Shown: positions 7,572 to 16,720, counted from the first letter of the stretch. The stretch: DNA of 64,000 nt from Xylophilus rhododendri (GCF_009906855.1 NZ_CP047650.1:310001-374000), one strand, 5' to 3'. A program made the numbers and translations. The notes: generated from the letters alone by a model not told the origin.

Positions 7572-8826
7572 GCAGGTGGACGTCTGGTACGAAGGCTGGG
7601 GCGAGCGCTGGCGATGGGGCTCGCTCATGTCGTCGACCGCCATCAACGGACGCCCCTGGATCGCTTTCGAGTACAGCGACGAAGCCCTGAGCCGGGGACT
7701 GGAGCTGTCGGCATACACCCTGCCGCTGCGGGGCCCGAAGCTGCGCAAGGACTTCCCCGCCCATCAGCTGCAATTGCCCGGGCCGGTCTACGACTCCCTG
7801 CCCGATGGCTGGGGCATGCTGCTGATGGATCGCCTTTTCAGGCAGCGCGGCCTTCAGGCAGCCCGCATCGGGCCGCTGGAACGGTTGAGCTTCGTCGGCT
7901 CGCATGCCATGGGGGCGATGTCCTATGTGCCCGTCGCACCGGAGATGTCGGGCCCGTCCGAAAGCGTCTGCCTGCCGGAGCTGGCGGCGCAGGTGCAGAC
8001 GGTGTTGCAAGGCGAAGGCGCGGCCTTCCTGCAGCAGCTGTTGCAGATGGGCGGATCTCCCCAGGGCGCACGTCCCAAGGCATTGCTGTACCGCGATGCT
8101 GCCAGCGGCCTTTTCAGCACCGCTGCGGCACCCGGCCTGGAGCCCTGGCTGGTCAAGTTCCCCGCGCACCGGGAGCATCCGGAAGTGTGTGCCGTCGAGA
8201 CGGTCTACGCCCACTGCCTGCGTGCCTGCGGCATCGCCACACCGGACACGGAATTCTTCGCGTTGCCCAACGGACAGGCCGCCTTTGCCTCCAGGCGATT
8301 CGACCGCCAGGACGGAATGCGTGTGCCCATGCAGAGCCTGGCTGCCTTCACCGGCGCCGACTACCGTGCGCCCGGTGCCCTGGACTACACGAACTTCCTG
8401 CGGGCCACGCAGATGTGCACCAACGATGTCCGGCAAAAGGCGGTCGCGTTCGAGCGCGCCGTGTTCAACGTCACGTTCAACAACCGTGACGATCACACCA
8501 AGAACTTCTGCTTCCTCATGTCGCCCGCGGGCGGGTGGAGTCTCGCCCCGGCCTACGACGTGACCTTCTGCGAAGGCCCGGGCGGCTACCACCAGATGGA
8601 TGTCATGGGCGAAGCCTTGAACATCGAGCGCAAACACCTGCTCGCGCTGGGCGAGCGGGAAGCGGAGCTGTCGGCCCAGGCCGCCGGTGCCGTCATCGAC
8701 CGCATTGGCGAAGTCGCCTGCCGCTTCAGCGCGCTTGCAGAAGAACTGCTGCCCGGCCGGATCACCGGCGAGAGCTTGCGATCCATCCAGCGCCGCATCG
8801 ACGACAAGCTCGGCCTGCTTCGCTAG
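7564..8826 (+). CDS. hipA: HipA-like serine/threonine kinase toxin
   Basis: 420 residues, the normal size for HipA. In known systems HipA phosphorylates glutamyl-tRNA synthetase or related targets and induces growth arrest. The N-terminal subdomain has the LPDGWG motif near residue 80. The regulatory Ser-containing loop appears as GGSPQGARPK (Ser165). The kinase core shows NNRDDHTKN with catalytic Asp309, and APAYDVTF with the metal-binding Asp332. All key residues are present, so the toxin is probably active. It overlaps hipB and is followed by a convergent recombinase gene. The pair's GC content is a little lower than that of the surrounding housekeeping genes. Confidence 0.88.
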   Translation: MPEQVDVWYEGWGERWRWGSLMSSTAINGRPWIAFEYSDEALSRGLELSAYTLPLRGPKLRKDFPAHQLQLPGPVYDSLPDGWGMLLMDRLFRQRGLQAARIGPLERLSFVGSHAMGAMSYVPVAPEMSGPSESVCLPELAAQVQTVLQGEGAAFLQQLLQMGGSPQGARPKALLYRDAASGLFSTAAAPGLEPWLVKFPAHREHPEVCAVETVYAHCLRACGIATPDTEFFALPNGQAAFASRRFDRQDGMRVPMQSLAAFTGADYRAPGALDYTNFLRATQMCTNDVRQKAVAFERAVFNVTFNNRDDHTKNFCFLMSPAGGWSLAPAYDVTFCEGPGGYHQMDVMGEALNIERKHLLALGEREAELSAQAAGAVIDRIGEVACRFSALAEELLPGRITGESLRSIQRRIDDKLGLLR

Positions 8827-8899
8827 GCGCCTGGGCGGCGTCCGCCAATCTTCCCGCTAATGCGGCAAACACCGGAAGAACCACCCGCCGCCGCGGCCG

Positions 8900-9646
8900 C
8901 TAGACCATGCCCCGCGCCAGCTCCGAATCCGAGAAATCGCTGGCATGACGCAAGGCGCGGCGGGCCACGGGAAGTGCCTTGCTCCAGGCCTCGGCGGGCG
9001 AGTCCCGGGGGTCGGGTCCCGCGCCCGATTCCGCCCCGCCCTCGTCGTCTTCGAAGCCCGGTTCGTCGTCGCGGTAGCGCCGCACCAGGCGGTTGAGGGT
9101 GCGGGGCGTGACATCGAACCGGAGCGCCACTTCGTCCACCCCGATGCCGCTCGACAGCAGGCTCTCGGCCCGCTCGCATTGCGAGGGACTGAGCGATGGC
9201 CGGCGCCCCAGGTGCTTGCCGCGCGCACGGGCGGCGGCCATGCCGGCGCGGGTGCGTTCGCTGATGAGGGAGCGCTCGAATTCGGCAAGCGCGGCCATCA
9301 TGTGGAAGACCAGCCGCCCGCCCGAGGAACCGGTGTCGATGTACTCGCAGAGCGAGCGGAAGCTGATGCCGCACTTGCCAAGTTTCTCCAGCAGCTGGAT
9401 CAGGTTGAGCAGGGAGCGGCCGAGCCGGTCCAGGCGCCACACAACCAGCTTGTCGCCCTTGCGCAGGCTGGTCAGGGCGCGGTCCAGCCCGGGGCGCGAC
9501 GCGGTGCTGCCGGACACCCCGCGGTCGGCGTAGATCACATCGCAGCCGGCCTGGTTCAGGGCCTGGATCTGCAGGTCCAGATTCTGTTCATCGGTCGATA
9601 CGCGTGCGTAGCCGATCTTCTTCTGGATGTTCTTGTTCGATTGCAT
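8900..9646 (-). CDS. Serine recombinase (resolvase/invertase family)
   Basis: 248 residues. The start at 9646 is preceded by GAGGAAG at good spacing; earlier in-frame codons lack this. The catalytic domain covers about residues 10-150, with the nucleophile in GYARVSTDEQ (Ser17), the DRGVSGS loop and the arginine-bearing WRLDRLGRSLLNL. The long E-helix (FERSLISERTRAGMAAARARG) and a C-terminal HTH (about 160-190, ending TPRTLNRLVRR) follow. About 60 extra acidic residues after the HTH are unusual for small resolvases. It could act as a DNA invertase, a plasmid/transposon resolvase remnant, or a stand-alone accessory recombinase. No transposase is seen nearby. It is divergent from the EAL gene. 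Confidence 0.88.
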   Translation of the reverse strand: MQSNKNIQKKIGYARVSTDEQNLDLQIQALNQAGCDVIYADRGVSGSTASRPGLDRALTSLRKGDKLVVWRLDRLGRSLLNLIQLLEKLGKCGISFRSLCEYIDTGSSGGRLVFHMMAALAEFERSLISERTRAGMAAARARGKHLGRRPSLSPSQCERAESLLSSGIGVDEVALRFDVTPRTLNRLVRRYRDDEPGFEDDEGGAESGAGPDPRDSPAEAWSKALPVARRALRHASDFSDSELARGMV

Positions 9647-9764
9647 TGCTTCCTCGCAGTGAATCGCACCTCCGTCCAACGTTTGCGGCCCGTGATCGGG
9701 GCCGCGGCCGGCCGGCTCTTGCGCCGCCGGTCTCGCACGGAAATGGGGTTTCACTCTTGACATA

Positions 9765-9792
9765 AACGGGTCCCTTTGCGCGGCACCCCGTT
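9765..9792. repeat. Inverted repeat between recombinase and EAL genes
   Basis: AACGGG and CCCGTT form 6-bp arms separated by 16 bases within the 259-bp divergent spacer 9647-9905. It could be a recombinase binding site, an operator, or chance in this composition. The rest of the spacer holds only likely ribosome sites and no recognisable gene. Confidence 0.3.
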
Positions 9793-9905
9793 GAACCCTT
9801 TGCTGCCAGCTCTGGCGCAGCGAAATCGGTTTTTTTACCCTCAGTTACCAGTCTGCATGAAAGGACCCCTTCGTGTATCAGAACACGTGCCGAGAAAGGG
9901 TCGCC

Positions 9906-11399
9906 ATGCATGCACACACACCATTCGAATCCGCTGCGATTGCAGCAGCGAAACCTGACCGGCGCGTGGCATCCATCGATCGTCATCGACCGGGCAGGCG
10001 ACCCACGAAAACAAATCCGCGCGAGCCGGCCCGCGCGGAAACCCTGCTGATCTTCATCAGCGGTTTTCATGCCCTGCAGGCGATCGACGGGCATGCCCTT
10101 CGGTGGGCGGGCCGGGCGGCCGTGCATCGAGCGCTGGTGGCCGCCGGCATTGCCGAAAGCGCCATCCACTCGCACGGCGACCTGTTCCTGATCGACCTGC
10201 TGACCATAAGCATTGAGCAGTTTTCATGCCGCCTCGAAATCGACCGGCTGATGCTGCGCCTGCAGGCGGCCATCGGCCGCGAGCCGGTGGAGATCGGCGC
10301 ACGCCGGGCCTACCTGCAGGTGGGCATGGACCTGCTCTACCAGAGCGCCGAGGGCGTGGCGACCGATGTGCAGGAAGCCTTCCTCGCCGAAATGCCGCAT
10401 GCGGCGGACGATGCGGCCGGCCATTACCTGGAACGTCGCCTCAGCTTCCAGCCGGCCCGGCAGCTCGGCTACCGGCTGCTCGACGAGCTGCGTGAAGGCA
10501 GCCTGCGCCTGGCCTTCCAGCCGGTGGTGCGCATGACCGAAACAGGCGTGGGCGACTGCCTCTACCACGAGGTCCTGCTGCGCCGCGACCCGGCCGGCCA
10601 GGCGCAGCAGGGCTCGGTGGCCGATGCCATCGCGGCGCTGGAGCGGCTGGGCCTGGTCGGCCGGCTGGACTGCAGCGTGATGTGGACCACCCTGCAGCTG
10701 CTGGAGCTGTACCCGCAGCAGCGCCTGGGCTGCAATGTCTCGGCCCGGTCCTTCGCCGACAGCGCCTGGTGGCGGCTGCTGCTGGGCTGGCTCGAAGCAC
10801 GGCGCGGTATCGCCGAACGGCTCACGGTGGAGATCACCGAGACCAGCCCGCTGGGCGGTCGCGAGCCCGCGCTGGCCCTGATAGGCCGGCTTCAGGCCTG
10901 CGGCGTGCGGCTGGCGGTGGACGATTTCGGCGCCGGCCACAGCACCCTGGAATTCCTCTCGCAGGCGCGTGCCGACGTGGTGAAGATCGACCGCTCGGTG
11001 CTGCTGCGCAGCCGCGACACCCGCCATTCGCCCGACCTGCTGCGCAACCTGGCGCGGGTCTGCGCCGACTACAGCCCCTGCGTGGTCGTCGAAGGCGTGG
11101 AGACCGACGCGGAACTCGACGCGGCCCGCCGGGCCGGCGCCAACGGCGTGCAGGGTTTTCTCATCGAGCGGCCCGACACGCGGCCCGCGTGGCTGACCCA
11201 TGGCGTGGCCCTCGTCGCGGACGCCCATGGCCTGCGGCAGCCCGGCAATGCGATCGACACGCTCGCGCCCCGCAAGGCCAGGGGCCGCAGGCCCAAGCCT
11301 GCTTTTTCCTCTGCTTCTCCCCCCGCTTCATCCCAGACCATGTCGCCACCGGCAGGCAGCGCCATGGTTTCCATCACCGCCTGCCATGCACACGACTAG
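9906..11399 (+). CDS. EAL-domain cyclic-di-GMP phosphodiesterase
   Basis: 497 residues. The start at 9906 follows AAAGGG at 5 bases; a GTG at 9873 is an alternative. The N-terminal ~200 residues look like a degenerate GGDEF-type domain with no GGDEF motif. The EAL domain starts near 205 and keeps the catalytic set: Glu222 in YHEVLLR, Asn277 in NVS, Glu309 in EITET, Asp339-Asp340 in DDFGAG, Lys360 in VVKIDRS, Glu396 in VVEGVET and Gln416 in QGFLIERP. It should hydrolyse c-di-GMP. The last 60 residues are basic and Pro/Ser-rich. It ends 37 bases before the pilin-like gene, so it may be the first gene of the chaperone-usher operon. No membrane segments are seen. Confidence 0.9.
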   Translation: MHAHTPFESAAIAAAKPDRRVASIDRHRPGRRPTKTNPREPARAETLLIFISGFHALQAIDGHALRWAGRAAVHRALVAAGIAESAIHSHGDLFLIDLLTISIEQFSCRLEIDRLMLRLQAAIGREPVEIGARRAYLQVGMDLLYQSAEGVATDVQEAFLAEMPHAADDAAGHYLERRLSFQPARQLGYRLLDELREGSLRLAFQPVVRMTETGVGDCLYHEVLLRRDPAGQAQQGSVADAIAALERLGLVGRLDCSVMWTTLQLLELYPQQRLGCNVSARSFADSAWWRLLLGWLEARRGIAERLTVEITETSPLGGREPALALIGRLQACGVRLAVDDFGAGHSTLEFLSQARADVVKIDRSVLLRSRDTRHSPDLLRNLARVCADYSPCVVVEGVETDAELDAARRAGANGVQGFLIERPDTRPAWLTHGVALVADAHGLRQPGNAIDTLAPRKARGRRPKPAFSSASPPASSQTMSPPAGSAMVSITACHAHD

Positions 11400-11436
11400 G
11401 GGCCGATCCGGCTCCGCTCATTTCAAGGAATCCACC

Positions 11437-12015
11437 ATGTTCAAGACCCTTGCCCTCGGCGGCATCGCCGCCGCCCTGGCGCTGGCCGGCTTCACCGCCG
11501 ACGCGGCCACCACGGCCAACGTCAATGTCTCGCTCAGCGTCACCGCCGGCTGCCAGCTCTTCGTGGGCGCGGCCAGCGCCACCGCCGGCAGCGCCGACCT
11601 GGACCTGGGCGCGCTGGTCAATTACGGCGCCGGCGTGGTCGACCGCAGCGTGGTCGACGGCTCCACCGGCAGCGGTACAGCGGGCACGGCCAACGTCATC
11701 GGCGTGAGCTGCGGCGACAACGGCGCCACCGCGCTGACGCCGGTGCTCACCGTGACCAGCGGCACCAACGACCTGCAGGGCGCGCGGCGCCTGGCCAGCG
11801 GCACCAGCTTCATCGGCTACACCCTGCATTCCGATGCCAGCACCGACGCCGGCTCGCTGCTGGCCAACGGCGATGCGGTGCCCCTGACCGGAACGGCAGG
11901 CGGCGTGGGCGGCGGCAGCTCGGCGGCGGCGCTGTTCGCCCGGGTGACCGATCCGACGGCGGTGCCGGCAGCCGGCACCTACACCGACACCATCCTCCTG
12001 ACCCTGACCTTCTGA
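11437..12015 (+). CDS. Spore coat U (SCPU) domain pilin-like subunit
   Basis: 192 residues with a clear Sec signal (MFKTLALGG...ADA-A). The mature part fits one SCPU domain: an early Cys in SVTAGCQLFVG, a second Cys in GVSCGDNG, and a closing beta strand TYTDTILLTLTF. SCPU proteins are secreted by the archaic-type chaperone-usher route and build thin fibres. It is first in a run of subunit, chaperone, usher and two more subunits, so it is a candidate major pilin. A ribosome site AAGGAA precedes the ATG. The high Ala/Gly/Thr content is typical of the family. Confidence 0.85.
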   Translation: MFKTLALGGIAAALALAGFTADAATTANVNVSLSVTAGCQLFVGAASATAGSADLDLGALVNYGAGVVDRSVVDGSTGSGTAGTANVIGVSCGDNGATALTPVLTVTSGTNDLQGARRLASGTSFIGYTLHSDASTDAGSLLANGDAVPLTGTAGGVGGGSSAAALFARVTDPTAVPAAGTYTDTILLTLTF

Positions 12016-12027
12016 GCGGACGGCGCC

Positions 12028-12759
12028 ATGCATCCCGGACGGTTCGCGGCGAAATGCCTGGCGCTCTTCCTCGCCGCTGCTGCGGCCTCGGCCGCATCGC
12101 TGGCCATCGCGCCGGTGGGCCTGGACCTGCCGGCCTCGCAGAAGGCGGCGCGGCTGAGCCTGGCCAACAACGCGCCGACGCCGCTCAACGTGCAGGTGCG
12201 GGTCTTCCAGTGGCGGCAGGTGGATGGCCAGGACCGCCTGCTGCCCACGCAGGACGTGGTGGCCAGCCCGCCGGCCACCACCATCCCGCCAGGCCAGACC
12301 TATGTGATCCGCGTGGCGCGGCTGTCGCCCGCGCCGGTGCTCGCGGAGGAGAGCTATCGCCTGCTGATCGACGAGATCGCGCCGGCCGCCGACGATCAGG
12401 CCGGCAAGGGCGTGGCCATGGTGCTGCGCACCTCGCTGCCGGTGTTCTTCGGCGATCCGCAAGCCGCGGCCGTGCTGCAGTGGCGCGTGTTCCAGAACGG
12501 CACGGAGCTGGTCGCCGAGGCCAGCAACCGCAGCCGGCGCCACGTGAAGCTGAGCGATCTGGCGGCCCGCTCGGGCGACAGCAGCCTGCGTTTTTCCAGC
12601 GGGCTGACCGGTTATGTGCTGCCGGGCTCGACACGCCGGTTCCGGGTCGCCATCCCCGCGGCGGACGAAGCAGCCTTCGCCCGCGGCACCGACATCACCC
12701 TGACCGGGCGTGCCGGCGCCGCCATGGTGCAGGAACCGGTCCATGTGCTGGGCCGATAG
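12028..12759 (+). CDS. PapD-like periplasmic pilus chaperone
   Basis: 243 residues with an N-terminal signal peptide (cleavage after ASAAS region). It has two Ig-like halves typical of usher-pathway chaperones: the edge-strand segment RLSLANNAPTPLNVQVRVF, the conserved strand TYVIRVARLSP, EESYRLLIDEI and later SLPVFF. These match the archaic-type chaperones that accompany SCPU pilins. It would donate a beta strand to subunits in the periplasm and deliver them to the usher encoded next. It starts 12 bases after the first SCPU gene; the usher's proposed start lies within its last codons. Confidence 0.87.
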   Translation: MHPGRFAAKCLALFLAAAAASAASLAIAPVGLDLPASQKAARLSLANNAPTPLNVQVRVFQWRQVDGQDRLLPTQDVVASPPATTIPPGQTYVIRVARLSPAPVLAEESYRLLIDEIAPAADDQAGKGVAMVLRTSLPVFFGDPQAAAVLQWRVFQNGTELVAEASNRSRRHVKLSDLAARSGDSSLRFSSGLTGYVLPGSTRRFRVAIPAADEAAFARGTDITLTGRAGAAMVQEPVHVLGR

Positions 12760-15133
12760 GCATGGGCCGGCTCTTCGTCTCTTCCGGCTGCTGTCCGCCA
12801 CCGCCCTCCTCGCCGCGGCGGGCATCGCCGATGCGGCGGCGCCGGTCTTCATGGTGCTGGACGCATCCGTCAACGGCGCGCCCAGCCGCCTGCTCATGAC
12901 CGTGATCCGCCATCCCGACGGCAGCTTCCAGGCCAAGGCCGGCGAGCTGCGTGCGCTGCGCATCCGGGTGGATGGCGCCACCGGCGACGAACGCTGGGTG
13001 GCGCTCGACGCCATCCCCGGCCTGCGCGCCCGCTACGACGAGCAGCACCAGGCGATCGACCTGCAGGTGGCCGACATCTCGCTGGCGCCCTATGTGCTGG
13101 GCCTGGGCGGCCGGCGCCGGGTGACCGACCTGTCGCTGATCCGGCCGACGCCGGGCGTGGTGCTCAACTACGGGCTCTTCGCGGCGGCAGCCTCGCAGCA
13201 GCCCTCGACGCTCAGCGGCAACTTCGAGGCCATCGGCATGACGCCGCTGGGCAACCTCTCCACCAGCGCGCTCTACAACAGCCAGGCAGGCAGCCAGTCC
13301 GCCGGCCAGCAAGAGCGCACCGTGCGGCTGGACTCGGCCTGGCGCCGGGTCGATCCGCAAGCCGTGCGCTCTTATGCGGTGGGCGACTTCGTGTCAGGCG
13401 CGCTGGGCTGGTCGTCCGCCATCCGCATGGCGGGCCTGCAGGTGCAGAGCGCCTTTCGCCAGCGGGCCGACCTGGTGACCTGGGCCCTGCCGCAGTTCTC
13501 CGGCTCGGCCGCCCTGCCCTCCACGCTGGACATGTACGTCAACAGCATGAAGGTGTTCAGCGGCCAGGTGCCGGTCGGGCCCTTCGAGCTGCAGGCCCCG
13601 CCCTTCATCAGCGGCGGCGATGTGCGCATCGTCACCACCGACGCCAATGGCCGGCAGCTGGAAGTGACGCAGCCCTATTACGTGGCGCCCGGCCTGCTGC
13701 GCGCGGGCCTGTCGGAATATTCGCTGGACATCGGCGCGCCCCGCCGCCGCTACGGCAGCGCATCGGCGGACTACGACGCGCTGCTGGCCGGCGCCGGCTC
13801 CTGGCGCCTGGGACTGGACGAGCGCACCACCGTCGACACCAACGTCCAGGCCACCACCGACGGCCTGCGCCTGGCCGGCCTGGGCCTGGTGCGCGCGGTG
13901 GGCGGCTACGGCGCGGTGACGCTGGCCGGCAGCACCAGCAGCTACCGGTCGGAGACGGCCGGCTATCTCAAGATCCAGGGCGATGCCCAGTTCCACGGCG
14001 TGCGGGCCTATCTGGGCGCCGAACGGGCCGGCGAGCGCTACTACGACCTGGCCCGTGTCAGCCTGCTGCGCGAGGCCCTGCAGCGCCAAAGCGCCGAACC
14101 CTGGACCGATCTGTCCGCACGCGCCTCGGCCATCGACCGGGCGGGCCTGAACTTCCAGCCCTGGTTCGATGCAGCCACCAGCATCGGCCTGAACTACTCC
14201 CGCATCGAAGGCCCGCAGCAGCGCTTTCGCATGCTCAACCTCTCGGTGGCCCGCCGGCTGGGCGCGGGCCTGTCGGCCTACCTCACCGCCTATCGCGACC
14301 TGGAGGACAGGCGCAACTACGGTCTCTACGCCACGCTCAGTTTCACGCTGGGCGGCAACGCCCGGGGCAGCGTGGGCGTGGAACGCTCGGGCGGGCGCAA
14401 CAGCCTGGCCCAGCAGCTCTCGGGCAATACCGGCAGCGGCCAGGGCACGCTGAACTGGCAGCTCTCCGACCGGGAATACAGCCAGGGCGATGCCTGGCGT
14501 TCGGCGGCCCTGGGCTGGCGGGCCTCCTTCGCGGACCTGCGGGCCCAGGTCGACCGCATCGGTCCGCTCACCCGCACCAGCGCCCAGGTCAACGGCTCCC
14601 TGGTGGCGGCGGGCGGCGATGTGTTCGCCGCCAACCGCATCGGCGAGGCCTTCGCCATCGTGCACAACGCCGGCCCGGACACCGAGATCCGCCAGGGCGG
14701 CGCCCGCGTCGCCGTGGCCAACAGCCGGGGCAATGCCCTGCTGCCGCAGCTGCAGCCCTACAGCGAGACGACGATCAGCATCGACCCGACCGGCCTGCCG
14801 GTCGGCTGGGAGCCGGAGGCCACGCAGCGGGTGGTGGCCGCCGCCTGGCGGCAGGGCTCTATCGCCGATTTCGGCGTGAAGCCCTCCTTCGGCGCGGTGG
14901 TGGTGCTGCAGGATCCGCTGGGCCAGCCGCTGCCGGTGGGCCGCATGGTGCAGGTCGAAGGCTCGGCCCAGGCCGCCATGCTCGGCCACGACGGCGAGGT
15001 CTACCTCAAGGGCCTGGCTGCGGACAACCGCGTGAGCGTGGACCTGGGCGCGGGTGCCTCGTGCAGCGCCGCCTTCGCCTACCGGGCCGACGACCGCACC
15101 CTGCCTTCCATCGGGCCGCTGACATGCCGATGA
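12743..15133 (+). CDS. Outer-membrane fimbrial usher
   Basis: About 796 residues from the ATG at 12743, which overlaps the chaperone end by 17 bases and follows AGGAA; it yields a signal peptide (LLSATALLAAAGIADA). The body is a long alternation of beta-strand-like segments with many Tyr/Arg/Gly, as expected for the 24-strand usher barrel. A plug-like region lies around residues 200-310, and a C-terminal domain with a conserved late Cys pair (ASCSAAF ... GPLTC) is present. Its role is to assemble and secrete the SCPU fibre. The C-terminus overlaps the next SCPU gene by ATGA, implying coupled translation. Confidence 0.88.
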   Translation: MCWADRHGPALRLFRLLSATALLAAAGIADAAAPVFMVLDASVNGAPSRLLMTVIRHPDGSFQAKAGELRALRIRVDGATGDERWVALDAIPGLRARYDEQHQAIDLQVADISLAPYVLGLGGRRRVTDLSLIRPTPGVVLNYGLFAAAASQQPSTLSGNFEAIGMTPLGNLSTSALYNSQAGSQSAGQQERTVRLDSAWRRVDPQAVRSYAVGDFVSGALGWSSAIRMAGLQVQSAFRQRADLVTWALPQFSGSAALPSTLDMYVNSMKVFSGQVPVGPFELQAPPFISGGDVRIVTTDANGRQLEVTQPYYVAPGLLRAGLSEYSLDIGAPRRRYGSASADYDALLAGAGSWRLGLDERTTVDTNVQATTDGLRLAGLGLVRAVGGYGAVTLAGSTSSYRSETAGYLKIQGDAQFHGVRAYLGAERAGERYYDLARVSLLREALQRQSAEPWTDLSARASAIDRAGLNFQPWFDAATSIGLNYSRIEGPQQRFRMLNLSVARRLGAGLSAYLTAYRDLEDRRNYGLYATLSFTLGGNARGSVGVERSGGRNSLAQQLSGNTGSGQGTLNWQLSDREYSQGDAWRSAALGWRASFADLRAQVDRIGPLTRTSAQVNGSLVAAGGDVFAANRIGEAFAIVHNAGPDTEIRQGGARVAVANSRGNALLPQLQPYSETTISIDPTGLPVGWEPEATQRVVAAAWRQGSIADFGVKPSFGAVVVLQDPLGQPLPVGRMVQVEGSAQAAMLGHDGEVYLKGLAADNRVSVDLGAGASCSAAFAYRADDRTLPSIGPLTCR

Positions 15134-16167
15134 GCCGCCTGCTTTTTCTGGCGTTCACCCTGGCGCTGCTGGCGGGCTCGGCCCATGCGGCCGTCAGCTG
15201 CACGGCCAGCCCGGCGGGCGCCGTTTCGGTCGATGCCACCGTGTCGAACACCAGCTCCACCACGCCCATCGCCCAGGCCCGCGCGGCCAGCGACATCACC
15301 GTCAGTTGCACCGGCGACGCCGGCGAGACCTTCGCCGCGATGCAGCTGTGTTCGATGTATGCAGGCCTGAGCACCCAATCGCCTTACCCCTTCACCCTGG
15401 AACGCACAGACGGCCGCAGCCTCGCCGGCTCGCTGGACAACCGGCTGGCCGTATACCCGCTCACCGCCAGCCTGCACCGGGTCGACAGCGCCGGCAGCTG
15501 GGCGGGCGATGCGGCGGGAACGCTGGTCTCGGGCGGTGCCGGAGCAGGCGTCACCAGCGTGGCCCTGCTGATGGACATCGAGGCGCCCCCGGGCGCGATG
15601 GTGGAGAGCGGCAGCTACAGCGGCACGCTGCAGTACACACTCAAGCTGGTGCGCCTGTCCGGCGCGGCGGCCAACGATGCCTGCAACGAGGCCTATCCGC
15701 TGGACCAGGTGATCGCGACTTCGCTCTCGACACCGATCACGGTGACGGTGCCTGCGCAATGCACGATGACCCAGCCCTCCACGCTGGACTTCGGCCAGCA
15801 GGACAGCGGCAGCTCGGGCAGCCTGGCCGCCGGTGTCAGCGGCGTCTCGTCGAGCTTTCGCGCCAGCTGCAACAACAACGCCGAGAAGTTCAACGTCTGG
15901 ATCGACGGCGGCGAGAACAGCCTCGCCGGCCAGCGCCGCCTCAAGCGCGCCGGCTCGGACGACTTCATCGCCTACGAGCTGCTGGACGCCGGCAACACCG
16001 CTTTCCCCACCGCCGCCACCGGCAACGCCGCATCGCAGGGCGCCTACACCCGCAGCGTGGCGGGCGTGGACGTGAGCATCAACGGCAGGATCCCGCCGGT
16101 GGGCGATGCGGCCGCGCTGCGCTCGGGCTTCTATACCGACAGGGTGACGGTGCATGTGGAGTACTAG
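15130..16167 (+). CDS. Secreted protein with two SCPU domains
   Basis: 345 residues with a Sec signal ending SAHA-A. Two SCPU-like domains follow one another: the first with Cys pairs in VSCTASP, VSCTGDAG and LCSMY, the second from about residue 205 with AQCTMTQP and ASCNNNAEKF and the final strand GFYTDRVTVHVEY. Tandem SCPU proteins encoded after the usher are plausible tip or adaptor subunits; this is inference from position. The ATG at 15130 overlaps the usher TGA (ATGA); 15124 is an alternative start two codons earlier. Confidence 0.82.
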   Translation: MSRLLFLAFTLALLAGSAHAAVSCTASPAGAVSVDATVSNTSSTTPIAQARAASDITVSCTGDAGETFAAMQLCSMYAGLSTQSPYPFTLERTDGRSLAGSLDNRLAVYPLTASLHRVDSAGSWAGDAAGTLVSGGAGAGVTSVALLMDIEAPPGAMVESGSYSGTLQYTLKLVRLSGAAANDACNEAYPLDQVIATSLSTPITVTVPAQCTMTQPSTLDFGQQDSGSSGSLAAGVSGVSSSFRASCNNNAEKFNVWIDGGENSLAGQRRLKRAGSDDFIAYELLDAGNTAFPTAATGNAASQGAYTRSVAGVDVSINGRIPPVGDAAALRSGFYTDRVTVHVEY

Positions 16168-16696
16168 CCGCGCCCGGGGGATGCAGGCCCTGCTGCTGTG
16201 CGCCGCCATGGCCGGCGGCAGCGCCCTGCCCCATGGCGCGGCGGCGGCCGACGCCAGCCAGGGCATGGATGTGCGGCTGGAAGTGCGCTCGCGCTGCGTG
16301 CTGTCCAGCGCCTCGGCGGCGGTGGATCTGTCTTTCGGCACGCACATCAGCTTCGGCGGCGAGCCGACCGACGCGCCCATCGACGGCCAGGCCGCAGTGC
16401 AGCTCACATGCGATTCCGCCATGGACTGGAGCGTGTACGCCGACCTCGGCCAGAACGCCGCGGGCAGCGCCCAGCGCCAGCTGCTCGACAGCACCAGCGG
16501 CGCCCTGCTGGCCTACGGCCTCTATGCCGACGCGGGCCGCAGCCAGCCGCTGGGCTCGACCCCGGCCGGCGCCCTCTCCGGCAGCGGCACCGGCGCCGAA
16601 CAGACGCTGCTGCTCTACGGCCGCATCCCGACCGGCACCCGCCTGCCAGCGGCCGGCAGCTACCGCGACACGGTCGTGTTGACCTTTTGGTTCTAG
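16154..16696 (+). CDS. SCPU domain subunit, last of pilus operon
   Basis: 180 residues. A signal peptide (LLLCAAMAGGSALPHGAAAA) precedes a single SCPU domain: Cys in SRCVLSS, Cys in QLTCDSAMDWSVY, LLLYGRIP, and the terminal strand YRDTVVLTFWF, which ends in the aromatic residue pattern expected of a donor/acceptor strand. The start overlaps the previous gene by 14 bases. It may be a minor pilin. Together with the two other SCPU genes it gives the operon three distinct subunits for one chaperone and usher. Confidence 0.82.
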   Translation: MWSTSRARGMQALLLCAAMAGGSALPHGAAAADASQGMDVRLEVRSRCVLSSASAAVDLSFGTHISFGGEPTDAPIDGQAAVQLTCDSAMDWSVYADLGQNAAGSAQRQLLDSTSGALLAYGLYADAGRSQPLGSTPAGALSGSGTGAEQTLLLYGRIPTGTRLPAAGSYRDTVVLTFWF

Positions 16697-16720
16697 GCCT
16701 CAGGAAGGCACGGAGAAACC

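Noticed and set aside
9757..9762. TTGACA as -35 element of the EAL gene
   Set aside because: No -10-like hexamer lies 15-19 bases downstream; the region there is GC-rich.
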